The position numbers and the translations under genes were made by a program. Positions 42,401-55,212 of a DNA stretch of 64,000 nt are shown here, in pieces (the stretch's first letter is position 1; the number at the start of each line of letters is the position of its first letter). The stretch is from assembly GCA_949752735.1 (NCBI GenBank), contig OX457037.1, positions 40,258,996 through 40,322,995 on the forward strand. Reading direction: 5' to 3'. Below the pieces are notes generated by a model. It was not told the origin of the DNA and ran no database searches. It saw nothing but the letters and a program-made list of their open reading frames with translations. This DNA is from Lumbricus terrestris (taxonomy: Eukaryota > Annelida > Clitellata > Crassiclitellata > Lumbricidae).

Positions 42401-45400
42401 CAAACTTCATCCACGAGCACAAGTATGTCAAAACTCCAGAAGAGGCAGCAGCTGCCGGAATCAAGGCAGGATGCAACCTCGAGCTTCATCTTGATGATGT
42501 AATTTATGATTCGACACTGAGCGCAATGAAGGCAGGTTTTCTGACCGAGAAACAGATCCGAGACAACGTTTGGCCTCTGATGTACACACGAATGCGTTTG
42601 GGTGAATTTGATCCAGTGGATATGAATCCATACAATGCCATCAATATGTCGTATGTACAGAGCGTTGCGCATCGTGAACTTGCGTTGCAGGCCGCAATGA
42701 AAACGTTCGTTCTGCTGAAGAATGATGGAGATCTACTTCCACTTAAACAAGTCTACAAGAAATTGGCTGTGAGTTTATAACAAGTTTTCTACCTTTTTCA
42801 TAGCATGTCTCATTGGTTCTCTGTGTACAGTGATTATTTAGTGGTGCAGTTTATATTTGCTCATTACATGAAAACATCAGGTCTATTATTTAAGGCATGT
42901 TACATGAATTATTATTAATTTTTTATTAATTAGTAACTTCTGTTGCATTCACTTATTAATTTCAAGAATTTATTTAGCGTCCCTTCAAGAAGTCCGCTCG
43001 TAGGTGCTCCCAGTCCAAGTATCTAATGCACAAGGTTTCAACCGATTGTGCACTGAAACACTGAAACCAAACCATAATCAGGTCAATATCCCGAAGAATA
43101 GAGATTTTGATTGACTTTGACGTTGATGTTTCTCCTTGATTTGCAGTTAGTGATTTAATGACGGGAGGGATTTAGTGGTGCTTGGGTGTCTTGTGTAGCT
43201 CAGTCATTAACATAAAAGTCATATCCATAATAACTATTTCGCAAGAGAAGAAAATCAGCAATAGAAAGTAGAATTCGCATAAATGCATAAGGAAGAAAGC
43301 CATGCTTGGGAGTAAGATTAAATGAATATGCTTGTTGCAATAGTGAAAATGACAATGCAGATGAAAAGAATCTGATAAGTCTGTGACTGAATGACTTTTC
43401 TCAAATACCATGTCAGAAAGAAGGAACGTCCACATTTATAATATTATGGTCCATTTCATTGGGGTCAACCATTGTAGTAAATGGACCTCTGGTCAACCTG
43501 AACCAAGCAAGAAGGATGAAGATGCGGCACCATATTAGTAAAAAAAATGAACAGAATCTTCAGCTCATGAGCAACTTATGAGTGCAAAAAGGTACTGAAT
43601 GCCAGCCAGATTGGCATGGCCCTATACCTCAACAATTACGCTGCAGTGAAGCATGTTGCACAGAATGAATATAAAATAAAAGTTTCTATACAAATACCAC
43701 CAGAAATTTTTACGTGTAAAATTGACATCTCTAATATATACTGATTCCTTACTTACTGTGTAAAGTTGAATATGATCATATATAAATATGTATTTCTTTT
43801 TACCTTTGTCAAGTTGTCACAATGTTTTGCTATCTTATTGTTTTTAATTCAGTGATGATTACACTCCTAAATGCTCCAACAGAAGATTTTTGGTTTGTAG
43901 TCAACGTATGCTAGGGAAACTGAACTTCATGTTAAAGCAGCAGCAAATAAGACTGTACATCCTAATACTATAGTTTAACAAAACTTGTGTTTTGATATGT
44001 ATAAAAGGTTGTTGGTCCATTTGCAACGGATTATGAAGAAATTTATGGCGAATACTCCCCTGAAGTTAGCAGAGAGTTTACAACAACTGTGGCTGAAGGT
44101 CTTGCCAGGCTGGCAGTGAAAGTAGAAGCTGTTTCTGGTTGCAATGATGGTGTGAGATGTGAAAATTACTCAGCTATAGAAGTGGAAAAGGCGGTTGATG
44201 GAGCCGATTTGGTTGTCGTTGCACTTGGCACTGGCAAGATCATTGAGACGGAGGCAACCGATCGGTCCAGCCTTGACTTCCCAGGTCGACAACTTGAAGT
44301 GCTGTTGGACGCAGTGAGAGTGGGTATGAAAAGTTGTTGCTTTTAAGACCTTAAGCACGATATTTGTGCTTCATTTAAACGTGGTGTGTGTTTAAGCTGG
44401 GCGTAAAAGAAATCTGGCTTTGGTATAAAAACAATGTATAAACTAAAATTGTGTCTAATGTCAGAGAGGTTGAGATAGTTAGTTAATCACTCGTGCAGAG
44501 CCAATTTTTGTGTTTGCTGTCATTGTTCATGATGCTAAACCAGACTACCTAAGTGCACATAGGTGTAACTTTAGTACTTACTAAAATTTAAAAGTACAGA
44601 TAATTCATCAACAGCACTCTTCGCCAGTATTTTTTACAGTAGGCCTACATGGCAATTTTAGAGTATACTGGTGTGCTTGTTTTTAAGGCTTATGTTCGTC
44701 TTAGGTATATTATTACTATCATTATTACAATTTTTATTATTAATCATCATGGGTAACTGGAAGAAGATAGGTCTACAACTGCTTGTGAAATGATATGGAA
44801 GAGGAAGAAAGGTTCTGTAAAGGTGGTAGCAGCGAATTCCATTGATGTGCAGAATTCATGGAAATCGCACGTCTTTGATTACTTGTAACAAACATCTGGA
44901 CAGATTTATCTGTTTATAAGTTTTTCCTGATAGAATAAGTGTGAGCAGAATGCAAAGGTCAGTTAGGTATTTTAGAGCTAGATGGTGATGTGTGTTGTTC
45001 ACAAGGATGGCAACTTTAAATTGTACTCTAACTGGGAACCATAACTAGTGTAACTTTTTTGTAACTGGAGCTCTTTCAAGGAAGCCGGTGACCTACTCAA
45101 GTTACTGCACGCATCATTACTGACTTGAAGTGCTGATAAATAGGAATCCTAGAAAAGAATTCTGAGAGGACCATAAAAGAGATTTTCATGAACCAGTTTT
45201 GTTCATGTTGACACAAGTTTGCTAGAATTTAATGGACATAATGAATAGATATCCTTGACCACTTACATGCATATTCTTTTGTTGATTCAATTTTGTAATT
45301 TTTTACAAATTACTTTATGGTTTCAGCAAATGGCAAGCCAGTGATACTTCTTCTATTTAACGCTGGTCCCCTTGATGTAACCTGGGCTAAGTGGAATCCA

Positions 45401-48400
45401 AAAGTTTCTGCCATCATGGAATGCTTCTTCCCAGGACAAACAACAGGTGTAGCTGTCTACAAGACACTGACAGCATCTGGTGGTAGCAATTCTGTTCCAG
45501 CCGGTAGACTGCCTGCCACTTGGCCAAGTTACTTGCTACAGGTAGGGCTAAATCGTCATAATGTAGCATAGCTTCACAACAATTTTAACCCCTTAAAAAG
45601 AAGCCTCTCAGTTGTTAATCTTTGAAGGAAGACATTGAACGATGGTGAATGAACAGAAGGCTTAAAAATTATAGCAGAGCAACGACTAAAAAAATGTCAA
45701 AGCAAAAGCACAGTCTTGCTGTGCACAACATTTCTTGAACCTAGATGCTTCACTCTCTGCAATAAGAGGAAATGTTTTCTTAAGTTCTATTAATTATTTG
45801 TATTTTGGTCTTTCTATAATTTCCTATCTGCTTTATTTAGTGATTCTGTTCCAAGTTTTAGTCTTTCGATGAGTATTTTGCCTAACAAGTAAATTACTGT
45901 GCATTGGGAAGCTTTGGGATATATTTGCCATAGATTGCAATGCACTTCAATGTTAAACAGCATGCATTTAAATGTCATCGAGTCACAAACTGTAACTTGG
46001 TGTGGAATAAATATATACCAAATGTATGCTTCATATACCATGTGTTCCATGGTATATGACGGCAAGAAGGAAAACTGGCCACACACTTGTACCTATGTTA
46101 GAGACTTCAAATGCATGGCTCCTTTTCAACGTTGACTTAAGGGATTGACCGATCTTTTCTTTGAATTACCAGAAGCTAATATTTAGTGACGTTAGAAGTT
46201 ACGTAATATAATGAAAAACTTTAAAAGGTTTTCAGCACTATGGTATTTGTCTTGTCAACTTTCATATTTATCATCTAATTCAAAATGTTCATTAGATTCT
46301 CACCATCTTCAAACTTGAAACTCAAGCGATATTCGATTCTGATATTTTGTTATGATTGGTATTTATACCTGTTATATGGGAAATGATTTTTCTATTAATT
46401 TTTTAGGTGCCGGCTATAACCCATTACGACATGGCAGGACATACGTACAGATATTACAATGGAGAGCCGCTGTATCCATTTGGCTACGGTCTGTCCTACA
46501 CGCAATTCCTCTACACGTCAGTGACGATGTCAACTGAAACTATCTCTGGAGGACAGAACATCACAGCGACCGTTGGGGTTCTAAACGCTGGAACGTTTGA
46601 CGCTGATGAAGTAAGTGGACACAACTTTTATGATTATAGAACCCTAAGGAATTTAAAATGGTCACCACTTGACTTTATTTCAGACATAACCAAAATTACT
46701 AAGATAAGGCAAGATAAAGATTTTGGGGTTGGTGGTGACTGCAGTCGTTTTTTGTGACTTTTGGTGATGATTACAAACAGGGCCGTTTTTAACATACCGG
46801 GTAGGTCCATTCGGTGGGGTGCACCAAATGGCCCTGAGAAGTGCTTTATCGCAATTGCTAAAATGCTTGCAAAATTAATCTCTGTCTCACTTGAAAGTGA
46901 TGAAAGATTAGCAAGTGTGACAAAGATAGTTTCTTGAAAAGTTTTAGGTGCTATCACAAGTCATTCTACCGTATGACATTGCATCTACAATTTATTATAT
47001 ACAGCTATGATTTTAATCACATTGTCAATTTTTTTAGAAGGGTGTCAATCATAAACTATTTATCACAACCCCGCTGCCGAACCTCCTAAAAGTCATCGGC
47101 CCCAGGGCATTTGAGCTCCTCTTAAATGAAAATGAAGCGGGCATGAACCCACAGACTTGATCGTGCGTCATTAAGTTATAGTGACAAAGCTGTAGTTTGA
47201 ACCACAGGATATTCTTACAGCCTACTTTAGGGTTCAGTTAAACCTGCTAGCCTATTGGATCGGACATGATGTCTGCACTTGTATTGTTGTGGAGTTCTGT
47301 GTATGTGCCGATGAAGCTGGACAGTACCTTGGGTTGCTGGCAGAACAAGTTATCTAACAACACTTTGAGTGAAGCTATATTTTGACTTATTTTACAGGTG
47401 ATTCAGGTCTATGTCTCGTGGCCTGACACTGATATTCAAGTTCCAAAGATTCAGCTAGTTGCCTTTGCTCGCGAGACATTCAAGGCTGGAGAACAGAAGC
47501 GAGTGAAACTGGTTATCTCACCAGAAAGGATTGCCGTTTGGGGAGACGATGGGTGGACATACATTAAGGGTAAATAGAAAATGTTGCAAATTGTACAATT
47601 CTTTTTCTATGTGTATTGAATGACTTTCTAGCTTTGACCTAACTGAAGCTTTATATTGGTGCCATAAAATTTGCTGTAGACAACATTAACAGTAACAGTA
47701 AAAGTGGTAATAGTTATAATAATTTGGGGTGTCAATTATTAAGCATTAATGCCCGCAATTGATGAATAATATTAACACCAATTAAAATTTTAGTGTTGCT
47801 GTCGCCATTTGTAATAGTTTCTTGCAAATATATTTTCAACCAGCTCGTTATAAACTACTGTTTACTTGTGTGGTATCCAGTACTGCTTAGCACATGCTGC
47901 GTGTAAATGGAAGCTAATCTTTTGTGGGGCACAGTGGTGTAGTGGGTATGTTTGTTGCCATGCAATCAGAGGGTTGTAGGTTCGAATCCACCTCAAGTCA
48001 CCGCGTAGGAACCTTGGGAAGTCCTTCACTCGCAGTTGCTCAGCGCTTTGGCATGAAACTTTGATGCAGTGTCCGCGCTGTAGTCGGGAGCACCTCTAAG
48101 TAGAGAGCTTGAAGGGGCGCTATAACAAGTGCACATACAAACAAATCATAAAAATAAAACTTAATATAATTGGTCAATGATTAACAATGTATATGTTTGA
48201 ATGTAAGAAAGCTTATTCATTTTTGTTATTCATTTTTGTTTTTGTTAAGTGGTTAATTTGTTAATGTATAATTACTTTCTTTAATCTATTGGTTGATTGT
48301 TAATTAAAGACTTTATCATTGGACTTGCTTGAACAATATTGTCATCTGAAGACAGCTAAGTGGTATTACAAAGGATTGAATGGATTGAAGTTGAGCTTCC

Positions 48401-48879
48401 AAAGAACACCAGAAAAGATGCATGTTTTTATTATGATGAAAAAGTTTCTGAGAAAATATATGTAGTGGCACCTGGTTAAGGAAGTATTGTTTTGAGTGTT
48501 TTAATCATAATAAGATTTAATTGTTTAGTACTTTAACGTTGAAGTGTACTTACAAAAAATGACAGTGAAACCAATACAGTACTTCAAGTTAATAGACTAC
48601 ATTAGAGCAAATAAAGTGTGCCTTGACTTGCCTTGCCAAAAAATTCAGGTTTACATTGTGAGATGCAGTTTTGAAACCATTGCTAAGAAACGAATTTGTT
48701 TGCCTCCCGATGTAACTAATAGAGTTTTAATTATTTATTGTCTTCTTTATAGGGTTTCTTTATACAATTAATTGCTTTGTTTTTCAGGATCAATGAAGAT
48801 ATTTGCTGGTGGACAACAGCCCAACCAGATGACAAGTTCTGCTTCAAACATACTGGAGTCGTCATTTGTTGTTGCTTAG
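36479..48879 (+). CDS. Secreted GH3 beta-xylosidase-like glycoside hydrolase, 10 exons
   Basis: Family-3 glycoside hydrolases release terminal beta-linked sugars (xylose, glucose or arabinose) with retention. Exons are 36479-36834, 37899-38058, 39014-39184, 39605-39696, 42297-42768, 44008-44323, 45327-45541, 46407-46610, 47398-47569 and 48788-48879. Junctions are GT-AG, phases agree, and the total is 2250 nt, 749 aa, normal for the family. The start ATG gives a signal peptide (MVLLAAVLCVFTVLPIEA). Next come the TIM-barrel domain with GCKHFDVHGGPENIP, VSMRDWRMTFLPQF and the nucleophile motif GYIVSDAGAI (Asp290), then the alpha/beta sandwich (KTFVLLKNDGDLLPL, DLVVVALGTG) and a fibronectin-III-like C-terminus (PFGYGLSYTQF). 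Substrate in animals is not established. A paralogue follows at 60075. Confidence 0.93.
37205..37275 (+). repeat. LINE/SINE 3' tail in GH3 intron 1
   Basis: GGCACCCTTGTAATGGCATGG, then GTGTTACAGCACCATTTAAA, related to 22027-22105 and 34225-34310. The rest of intron 1 (36835-37898) shows nothing recognisable. Confidence 0.5.
38059..39013 (+). other. GH3 intron 2
   Basis: No coding or clear repeat. The block 38230-38560 has a SINE-like feel (CTTGGGTAAGTT, a degenerate B box) but is too diverged to assign. Confidence 0.4.
40066..41735. mobile_element. TA-flanked DNA transposon, non-autonomous (about 1.67 kb)
   Basis: TA flanks both ends (40064-40065, 41736-41737). The inverted ends begin CCGTATTTTCGCGAATATAA; ACACGC words are reiterated inside both ends (ACACGCACACGGGTATAACA on the left, ACCCGCGTGTTATA on the right). 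TA duplication and this end type fit the Tc1/mariner/pogo superfamily. No transposase frame was recognised in 1.67 kb; only short open frames are present. It fills most of intron 4 of the GH3 gene. Confidence 0.75.
41738..42296 (+). other. GH3 intron 4 remainder
   Basis: Sequence between the transposon and exon 5. No feature identified. Confidence 0.4.
42960..43160 (-). repeat. Reversed LINE/SINE 3' tail in GH3 intron 5
   Basis: On the minus strand GGGAGCACCTACGAGCGGAC and CTTGAAGGGACGCTAAATAA resemble the shared SINE/LINE 3' tail (GGGAGCGCCTCTGAGTAG, CTTGAAGGGGTGCTATAA). The upstream part is diverged. The rest of intron 5 (to 44007) shows nothing recognisable. Confidence 0.5.
44324..45326 (+). 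other. GH3 intron 6
   Basis: No supported feature; AT-rich. Confidence 0.4.
45542..46406 (+). other. GH3 intron 7
   Basis: No supported feature; small open frames on both strands only. Confidence 0.4.
46611..47397 (+). other. GH3 intron 8 with a small inverted-end remnant
   Basis: A 59-bp block near 46780-46838 starts CAGGGCCGTTTTT and ends AAATGGCCCTG, so its ends are inverted repeats. It may be a tiny hAT-type remnant, but no target duplication is visible. Nothing else was seen. Confidence 0.35.
47924..48150 (+). repeat. tRNA-derived SINE, copy 2
   Basis: Same family as 33463-33690: A-box-like CAGTGGTGTAGTGGGTATG, B box GGTTCGAATCC (47979-47989), tail GTCGGGAGCACCTCTAAGTA, then GAAGGGGCGCTATAAC. 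It lies in intron 9 of the GH3 gene, sense orientation, and differs from copy 1 at several positions. Confidence 0.85.
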
Positions 48880-49278
48880 CGACTGTTGCCATGCTGGATG
48901 ATTGAAATCTACAGAAAAGTTTGCTTCTGCTCAGTGACCCTGCTGTGATCAGAACCATTTAAAATTGAAACTACCATTCCACGTTTAAGATAATTTGTAA
49001 AAATCTCATTTTTTGTCTTATTTTATTTCATGTTAAACTGTACATTTCAAGTGTTAAGGGAACTCATAAATCCATTGTGCTGTACTCAACTGTAAGTTAG
49101 TGTGTGATCTAGACACTAGGTTGCTGAATAACTAGTTATGCTGCCATGCATAAGCATAGGCTGTAAAGATATTGATGACATTGCACATTGAGAGACATTG
49201 AAAGACATTGCACCGTGATGTAGGAAGTGAAAGTGGACAATGCAATATCTGTGGCTGCAGTTATATCGGTTAAATGCA

Positions 49279-49415
49279 GGGCTTTAAGTGTGGCTGGACG
49301 GCCATGGACGGCGTCCATGCACTTATTTTAAAATCTGAATGCCGTCCTGCCACTTGATTCCAGCATCGAGCACAGCCTGGAAATGTAAGGGGCGTCCAGG
49401 CACTTATTTTCACAC
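49279..49415. mobile_element. hAT-type MITE relative in the GH3 3' flank
   Basis: GGGCTTTAAGTGTGGCTGGA, then GGACGGCGTCCATGCACTTA and GGGGCGTCCAGGCACTTATT, all shared with the MITE at 35108-35285. The right end is truncated (TTTTCACACATTAC). It falls within or just beyond the 3' UTR of the GH3 gene. Confidence 0.65.
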
Positions 49416-49708
49416 ATTACATAAATTTGCTTGATGTCCCCAAGTAGTCTATGCAAGATTGCTGCAATGGTATACATGGTTTGGGCACAAAAGTGTCTTG
49501 CTTCAGAGCACACTGACTGAAGTTGTGCTCGAGAGGTCTTAATTTACTGTTCACAAGCGTCAACGCCGTTAGAATGTTGAATTTATCCTCTGTTGGTCAG
49601 ACAATGGCTTCGTTTTGCTGACGTACTGTTAGAATATAATAAAATGAATTGTGTTGTTTGCAACTATTACAAGATTCCTCTGAAATTTTCTGTTAATTTT
49701 GTTAGGTT

Positions 49709-49726
49709 AATAAAGTAACAAATAAA
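49709..49726 (+). terminator. Candidate polyadenylation signals of the first GH3 gene
   Basis: AATAAAGTAACAAATAAATTG contains two AATAAA-like hexamers about 830 bp after the stop codon. No stronger or nearer canonical signal was noticed between 48880 and 49700, so these are the best candidates; transcript evidence is lacking. Confidence 0.4.
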
Positions 49727-49890
49727 TTGATATATCTTACAGTAATTAACTGACCACTGGTCATTTTGGAAGTGGTAGTGACAATCGGTGTCACGACAAC
49801 TCGTCTACCGACAACTCGTCTAACAAGAAGTGGTCTCCGGACAATTCGTCTACGACAACTGGTCTACAGACAACTAATCCAGCGCTTGAG

Positions 49891-50220
49891 AAATGGAAGC
49901 TGGATGAAAGTTTTTGCAGGTGAAATGGAGGTTGGATTGATGAAAAAACGCAAGAGAAATGAAATCTGGATGATGGCTCTTTTGCAGGTGAAATAGAAGC
50001 TGGATTGATGAAAATAACGTATGAGAAATAAAACCTGGATGAAAGTATTTCTTGTTCTGAAATAGAAGCTGGATTGATGAAAAACGCTTTAGTAATGGAA
50101 GCTGGATGGGGGTATTTTTTATATCTGAAATAGAAGCTGGATTGACGAAAATAACGGGTGAGAAATAGAAGCTGGATGAAGGTATTTTTAGATCTGAAGT
50201 AGAAGCTGGATGCATGGCGA
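49891..50220 (+). repeat. ~67-bp minisatellite inside the foldback-like element
   Basis: About five diverged tandem units of 65-70 bp, each with two copies of AGCTGGAT and a GATGAAAAAC/GATGAAAATAACG spacer. Inverted GATGGAAGC-type copies (ATCCAGCTTCCATC, AATCCAGCTTCT) follow at 50240-50300, so the core can fold back. Confidence 0.75.
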
Positions 50221-50381
50221 AATACATGAATAAAATCATCAATCCAGCTTCCATCTAAGCTGAGAAACCATTTTCATAAATCCAGCTTCTAGTTCATCAA
50301 TACCATTCGTCTGTAGACCAGTTGTCGTTAGACCAATTGTCCCGAGACGAGTTGTCGGTAGACGAGTTGTCGGTAGACCAG

Positions 50382-52673
50382 TGTAACGCCCGCCCCTATC
50401 GGCCTAGCCGGAATCGCCACTTCCGGATCCTCGCCTAATGGGACCGCGTGCTGTTGTGGGTGATACAGGTAGTTCCTAGAGATGGAGGGAGGACAGGAGG
50501 AGGTGACCTCTGGATTCGAATCCCAGCGATGAAATGACGGCCAGTTATCTCTGCGGCTTAATTCCCTGTAGGAAATTGGAGTTTTGCTTGATAGTCGTTC
50601 AATAGGCCTACCGGGGTTAGGCGGGAGAGAAGAGTCCTTGGGTCTAGCACCCGTACTTTCTGCCAGGCCGATGGTCAAATGGTAAGGTGCGTCCGCCATG
50701 ATGAAAGCGGGGGACCTCAGTCCCGAGTTCAAACCCACAACAGATCTTATTATTGGCGATGATTTTAGCCTTTCTGGACGTGACACAACCTCTGTCAGGG
50801 CTTCTCTAACTGTTGACTGTATCGCGAATATCGCTTCTTGTGTTTCCCTAGCGTGTTTCTGCATAGCTTCTTGGAAGGACCTAGCGTTAGTTTGCATAGA
50901 TGAATGCATGGAAGCAATAGCCTCTAAAATCATTTCCAGTGATGGGGGAGGTCTTGAATGCTGTGCGGGAGTCGCAGCTCGGGAGTCCTCCATAGTGTAT
51001 TTTAGTTAAGCCTACTTGTTTTTCTAATACTAGCAATGAACAAAGTCGGTAATTTCAGTAATGTTTCTTATTATTGTCATTCGGTTAACTCCTCAAACAA
51101 CAATAGTTACAACTTATACAATCACCAAGAACAACTTAAGCAATCAGAAATACTAGTATTGCAAACGACACATAGACCAGAGTATCATCTATTGTTATTC
51201 CCGTTTCTTCTCTAAGTCCCCCAGGCCAATTTCGTCAATAGCCCAAATTCCTATCATCGATCGCTTTTAAACTAAACGTACCTCGATATCATTGGCTGGA
51301 CATAAGGCTGAGAGAGGATGCGCGGAATCCGGAGACATACGTAGTTCCTGGATAGGCGTCGAGGAAGTATAGCGCCGAAAGGAGTCCGAAAAAGATTGAC
51401 TTCCGTAGATTGGCGACGATATCCGCCGAACGAAAACAACCCGTCGAACTATATATTTATATCGATTAATTGACGCCTCATGGGCAAACAAACTTTCAGG
51501 CTATCGCCTAAGACACAACCGAACTTCAAGACGAAGATAAATTCGCTCAGCAGTAACGATTCGACGCAACACTGATACGTATTACATTCCTCCGATCGAG
51601 GACAGAATCCGAAAGACTTTCAATAAAAATCGCAACGGCGCCTTTTAACTTCAGCGTCGAATTTAAGCTACTCCACTGAACACTTCTCCACTCCGTCGAC
51701 AAAGATCCACAATGTCATCTCCCCAATCGTCGACAGTGCGCATCTAACCTAACGTCGGACTCCCTCGGTCCGGATCTCCATTGTCTTACGTCGGACTCCC
51801 TCGGTCCGGATCTCCATTGTCTTCTCTCCCAACGTCGGATTCAAGCAACTCCACTGAGCGCTTCTCCACTCTGTCAAGATCTACATTGTCGTCTCTTCTG
51901 CGCACTCTGTCGACAATGCGCGGCTTTATATAGAGCCTTCTGACGTCACCAACTGCGCATTTAAAAATCTACGCATTTAGGTATACGTGGCAAGAACTGC
52001 GCAAAAGCATATACGCAGCAAAAATAGCTGCCAAGATCACGCCCACGTGTCTTTGTGTCTACCATCCTGTCTGTCGGACTGTATCGGTCTCTCTCTCTAT
52101 GCCCATTAAAACGCGCTATCCGACGACACACTAGGTCCTCCCTTTCTATCTTCCTTTGTATCTCTCTTTGTGATAGCGACTTCGCCTGGTGCCATCGCGT
52201 ATATATACAACTATAGTATCCGTCACAGCGGTGGATTATACCAGCGTCTATGTCTGTTACTACAGAGCCTGTCTGTGTGACTATGTCTGGTGTCGCTCCC
52301 TTTCTCTCTCTGGCCGATTCCCGACTATAGTAAGCGTGGGAAAAATTAGCGACTTATGACGACTGACTGCTGATCGCTCAGATACCGATTACCGCTATGT
52401 CGCGAACGATTAAGACGCGCTGGCCATGGTCCAATACGTATCAGTTGCCGACCGGAAGTAATTAAAACCCGATGGCAGAAACCCAATATATATTAGTCGC
52501 CGACCGCCGACGCATCGTCGCATATCGACACAAGATGGCGCATCGCGAGGCCATTAATTCGCGCTGGCCGCAATCCAATATATATAATAATATACCGATC
52601 ACCCGAAGCGCAAATGGCGGATTCCAAAAATAACTATCGGAAGCCGTAACGTCACGTCATACGGGGCGTTACA
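50382..52673 (-). repeat. 3' LTR
   Basis: On the minus strand this is the downstream LTR. It contains a truncated copy of the gag-like ORF start (50993 leftward), which reads out of the LTR into the flanking foldback element and stops near 50328. Its own TATA-like CTATATAAAG is at 51924-51933. Confidence 0.9.
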
Positions 52674-52690
52674 CTACCCCCAACCAAGAC
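52674..52690 (-). other. Candidate polypurine tract
   Basis: Minus-strand TTGGTTGGGGGTAG ends exactly at the 3' LTR start, the expected location of the plus-strand priming tract. It is only moderately purine-rich. Confidence 0.5.
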
Positions 52691-53757
52691 AATTGCGGAA
52701 TATATTTATTTGGAAAAAACATATTCTGCAATGGGTAAATAAGGCGATAGATACTCTGGTTGGTACATCAAGAATTCGAAATTAAATGCAAAGAGTAAAA
52801 TTATGCAATAAACATTTAAACAACAACGTCTAGCGATAGCAGTCAAGCCATACACATATTTCAGCGCAAAATCTTATTGGCCTTTCAAGCTAAAAGTTAT
52901 TTAAAAGTTACTGAATTTATGTAGCTCTTTTCCTCAAAAAGTTCAGATGAAGATGTAAACATTATTCATATATTATAAGCTTATTTCAGTTTAGTTATAC
53001 ACTAGCAATGTTATAGCAAACAAGGACTCAAGCCGCAGACAGAAGTATAATAGATCACAGAAATTATTAACGTTGCCGCTAGGCTGCTACATACAATGGC
53101 TTCTTACACACGAGACTCTTCCAGGCATTAGTTGTGCATCAGGCCATCTTAAGGCATGCCAGCAACTTACCAAGTCTAAGCACACCGTCAACTACTGGCC
53201 ACATTTACCCGAGACCCCTTAGGCTTATCCTGGTAGTATCAGGTCTACCTTAAAAGACATACCATACCATATAACCTAGGTCTCAATTTTAGCTCATATT
53301 ATTATTATAACTCTGTCTGTCGGCTATCATCACGGTCTACCACAAAACAAACCCAGCGTAGCTTCAACCTAATAGGCCTAAGCCCACCCTTACCATATAG
53401 CATCTTTCAGTAGGCCCACTAGTATGGCTATGCAATCCTAAATTAAAATGCAGCCGTTTATGCACATCAAAATTAAAATAGGCAGCGCAACAACAATATC
53501 AGCGATTAAATAGTTCCACTTTGTAACACTAGGCCTACGTAAAAAAAAAACCTGCCTCGATCCCAACGAGCCAGATTATTATGCTCCATAGATTATGCAC
53601 AACATAATAATTAACTAGGTCACGTATAGAATTAAACAGTCAATGTTTACACACAGTCTTATAGCGTAAATCATAGGCTAATATTATAGTCTACACAGAA
53701 ATCTATAGGCCGTAATGGACTATCTTTAGGCTACGCTTCAACTTAGCATCATTGCAT

Positions 53758-53808
53758 CATCATTCATTCATTCATTCATTCATTCATTCATTCATTCATT
53801 CATTCATT
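53758..53808. repeat. (ATTC)n microsatellite
   Basis: About twelve tandem CATT/ATTC units inside the LTR retroelement. Confidence 0.95.
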
Positions 53809-55212
53809 AATTCTCTGCATAGGAAACCACACAGCAGATAACATAATATCCGGGAAACAATTTTTGCCAATGATCATTAGACGAGATAATCTTTGCATGG
53901 ACTTCTCCCTCCACTCTGTCCATCATATCTGAAGTCGGGAAACGAGCCCTGCCAAGAACTGTTCATACATGTACGCCCATGTGCAAGATAAGCGAAATCA
54001 CAAAATAAATCGTAGCAAAACTTTACTAAGCTAATATTATTGATAAACCTTACATGGCACGTTTAGACTACATCCTCTGTAGTTAAAATGAAAAATAAAA
54101 TAGCCAGTCTTATTCATCACACGCACAGAGATCCTAATTATTATTATTATTTCTAGCCCTAATTAATATTATTATGCCCCTAATTTAATCATAGCCAACA
54201 CTGTCAAATAAATGCAGGAATTACAGGGACTAATCATTATTCATAGCAGCAGTTTACAAGCATAGCAGACTTATAATTATAATAATATTATCACTTAAGT
54301 TTTAAAAGTAGGCCTAAGCCTACGATTTTTAATCCAAGCCAACTATATATATACATACAGTCTCATTGCTGACAGAAATCACACAGGCTACTATGTTTAT
54401 TATTCACAAAGGCAGCCAGTCACTTTAGCATAATTAAATATTATTTTCGCCTTTGTCTTACCATTTAAAAAAATAGCCTCATAGTCATAAGCCTGCAAGT
54501 TACACTAGTAAAACGCAGAATCTAGAAATTATAGTTAAACGCTAGATAGGCCTATCCTTATATATTATTAATGGAAGAGAACAACTATATATACATATTC
54601 TGCCACTGATCACAGTTACAGAATCTCAGTCATGTTATGGGCATATAAACCAATTATTTAGCGCCTTTTTAAACCAGATAATGCGTCTATATACTTAATA
54701 TATATATATATAAATGCTATACGGCCTCAACTAATATGCATCTATTCACTGCTGAATATTATATATCAGAAATGCGAACTGCTAATCATCTAGAACCTTT
54801 AGCATCAAAATTAACTGCAAAAATCTCTTAATATTATTAAATGACTGTATTAGTCAATAGGCCTATATAGGGCGAAAACATGTTGATCTTGCCTCACATT
54901 ACCTTAATCACCTCTCAAAAAGATAGGCCTACCCAGCCTCAAGACAGGTCATCTCAGTTCACAAGGTCACATAATCATGTTCAATGGCCATACTTAATAT
55001 AGGCAACCTTAATCATTTATCCTCAGATCAGACAAACATTTATATAGCACCACTATGCAAAAACAGCCATTATATCTGTTTATAGCAATAATATAATGCA
55101 ATACAATACGAATACTACTACAATATAAATCTTAGTCACCATTTCACGCATTCATCAGCAAGCATCAACCAAGTACACAGTTATTATGCAGTCCACAAAC
55201 ATGAGAATTCCT

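Larger units (their letters stand above)
52674..55212 (-). other. Internal non-coding part of the LTR retroelement
   Basis: AT-rich sequence of about 2.5 kb between the ORF end and the 3' LTR. No protease, reverse transcriptase, RNase H or integrase motif was found in any frame. It includes an (ATTC)n microsatellite at about 53758-53808. Confidence 0.7.

Noticed and set aside
36479..48879. Bacterial contamination or recent horizontal transfer of the GH3 gene
   Set aside because: Nine spliceosomal introns with consistent phases, a tandem paralogue with the same introns, and local SINEs in its introns show a resident eukaryotic gene.
49891..50220. Regularly spaced repeats reminiscent of a CRISPR array
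   Set aside because: The units are diverged ~67-bp tandem repeats without unique spacers, inside a eukaryotic foldback-like element.
50698..51009. Plus-strand 103-codon ORF, repeated at 56615-56926
   Set aside because: Antisense to the LTR-encoded start of the gag-like ORF; repeated only because the LTR is repeated.
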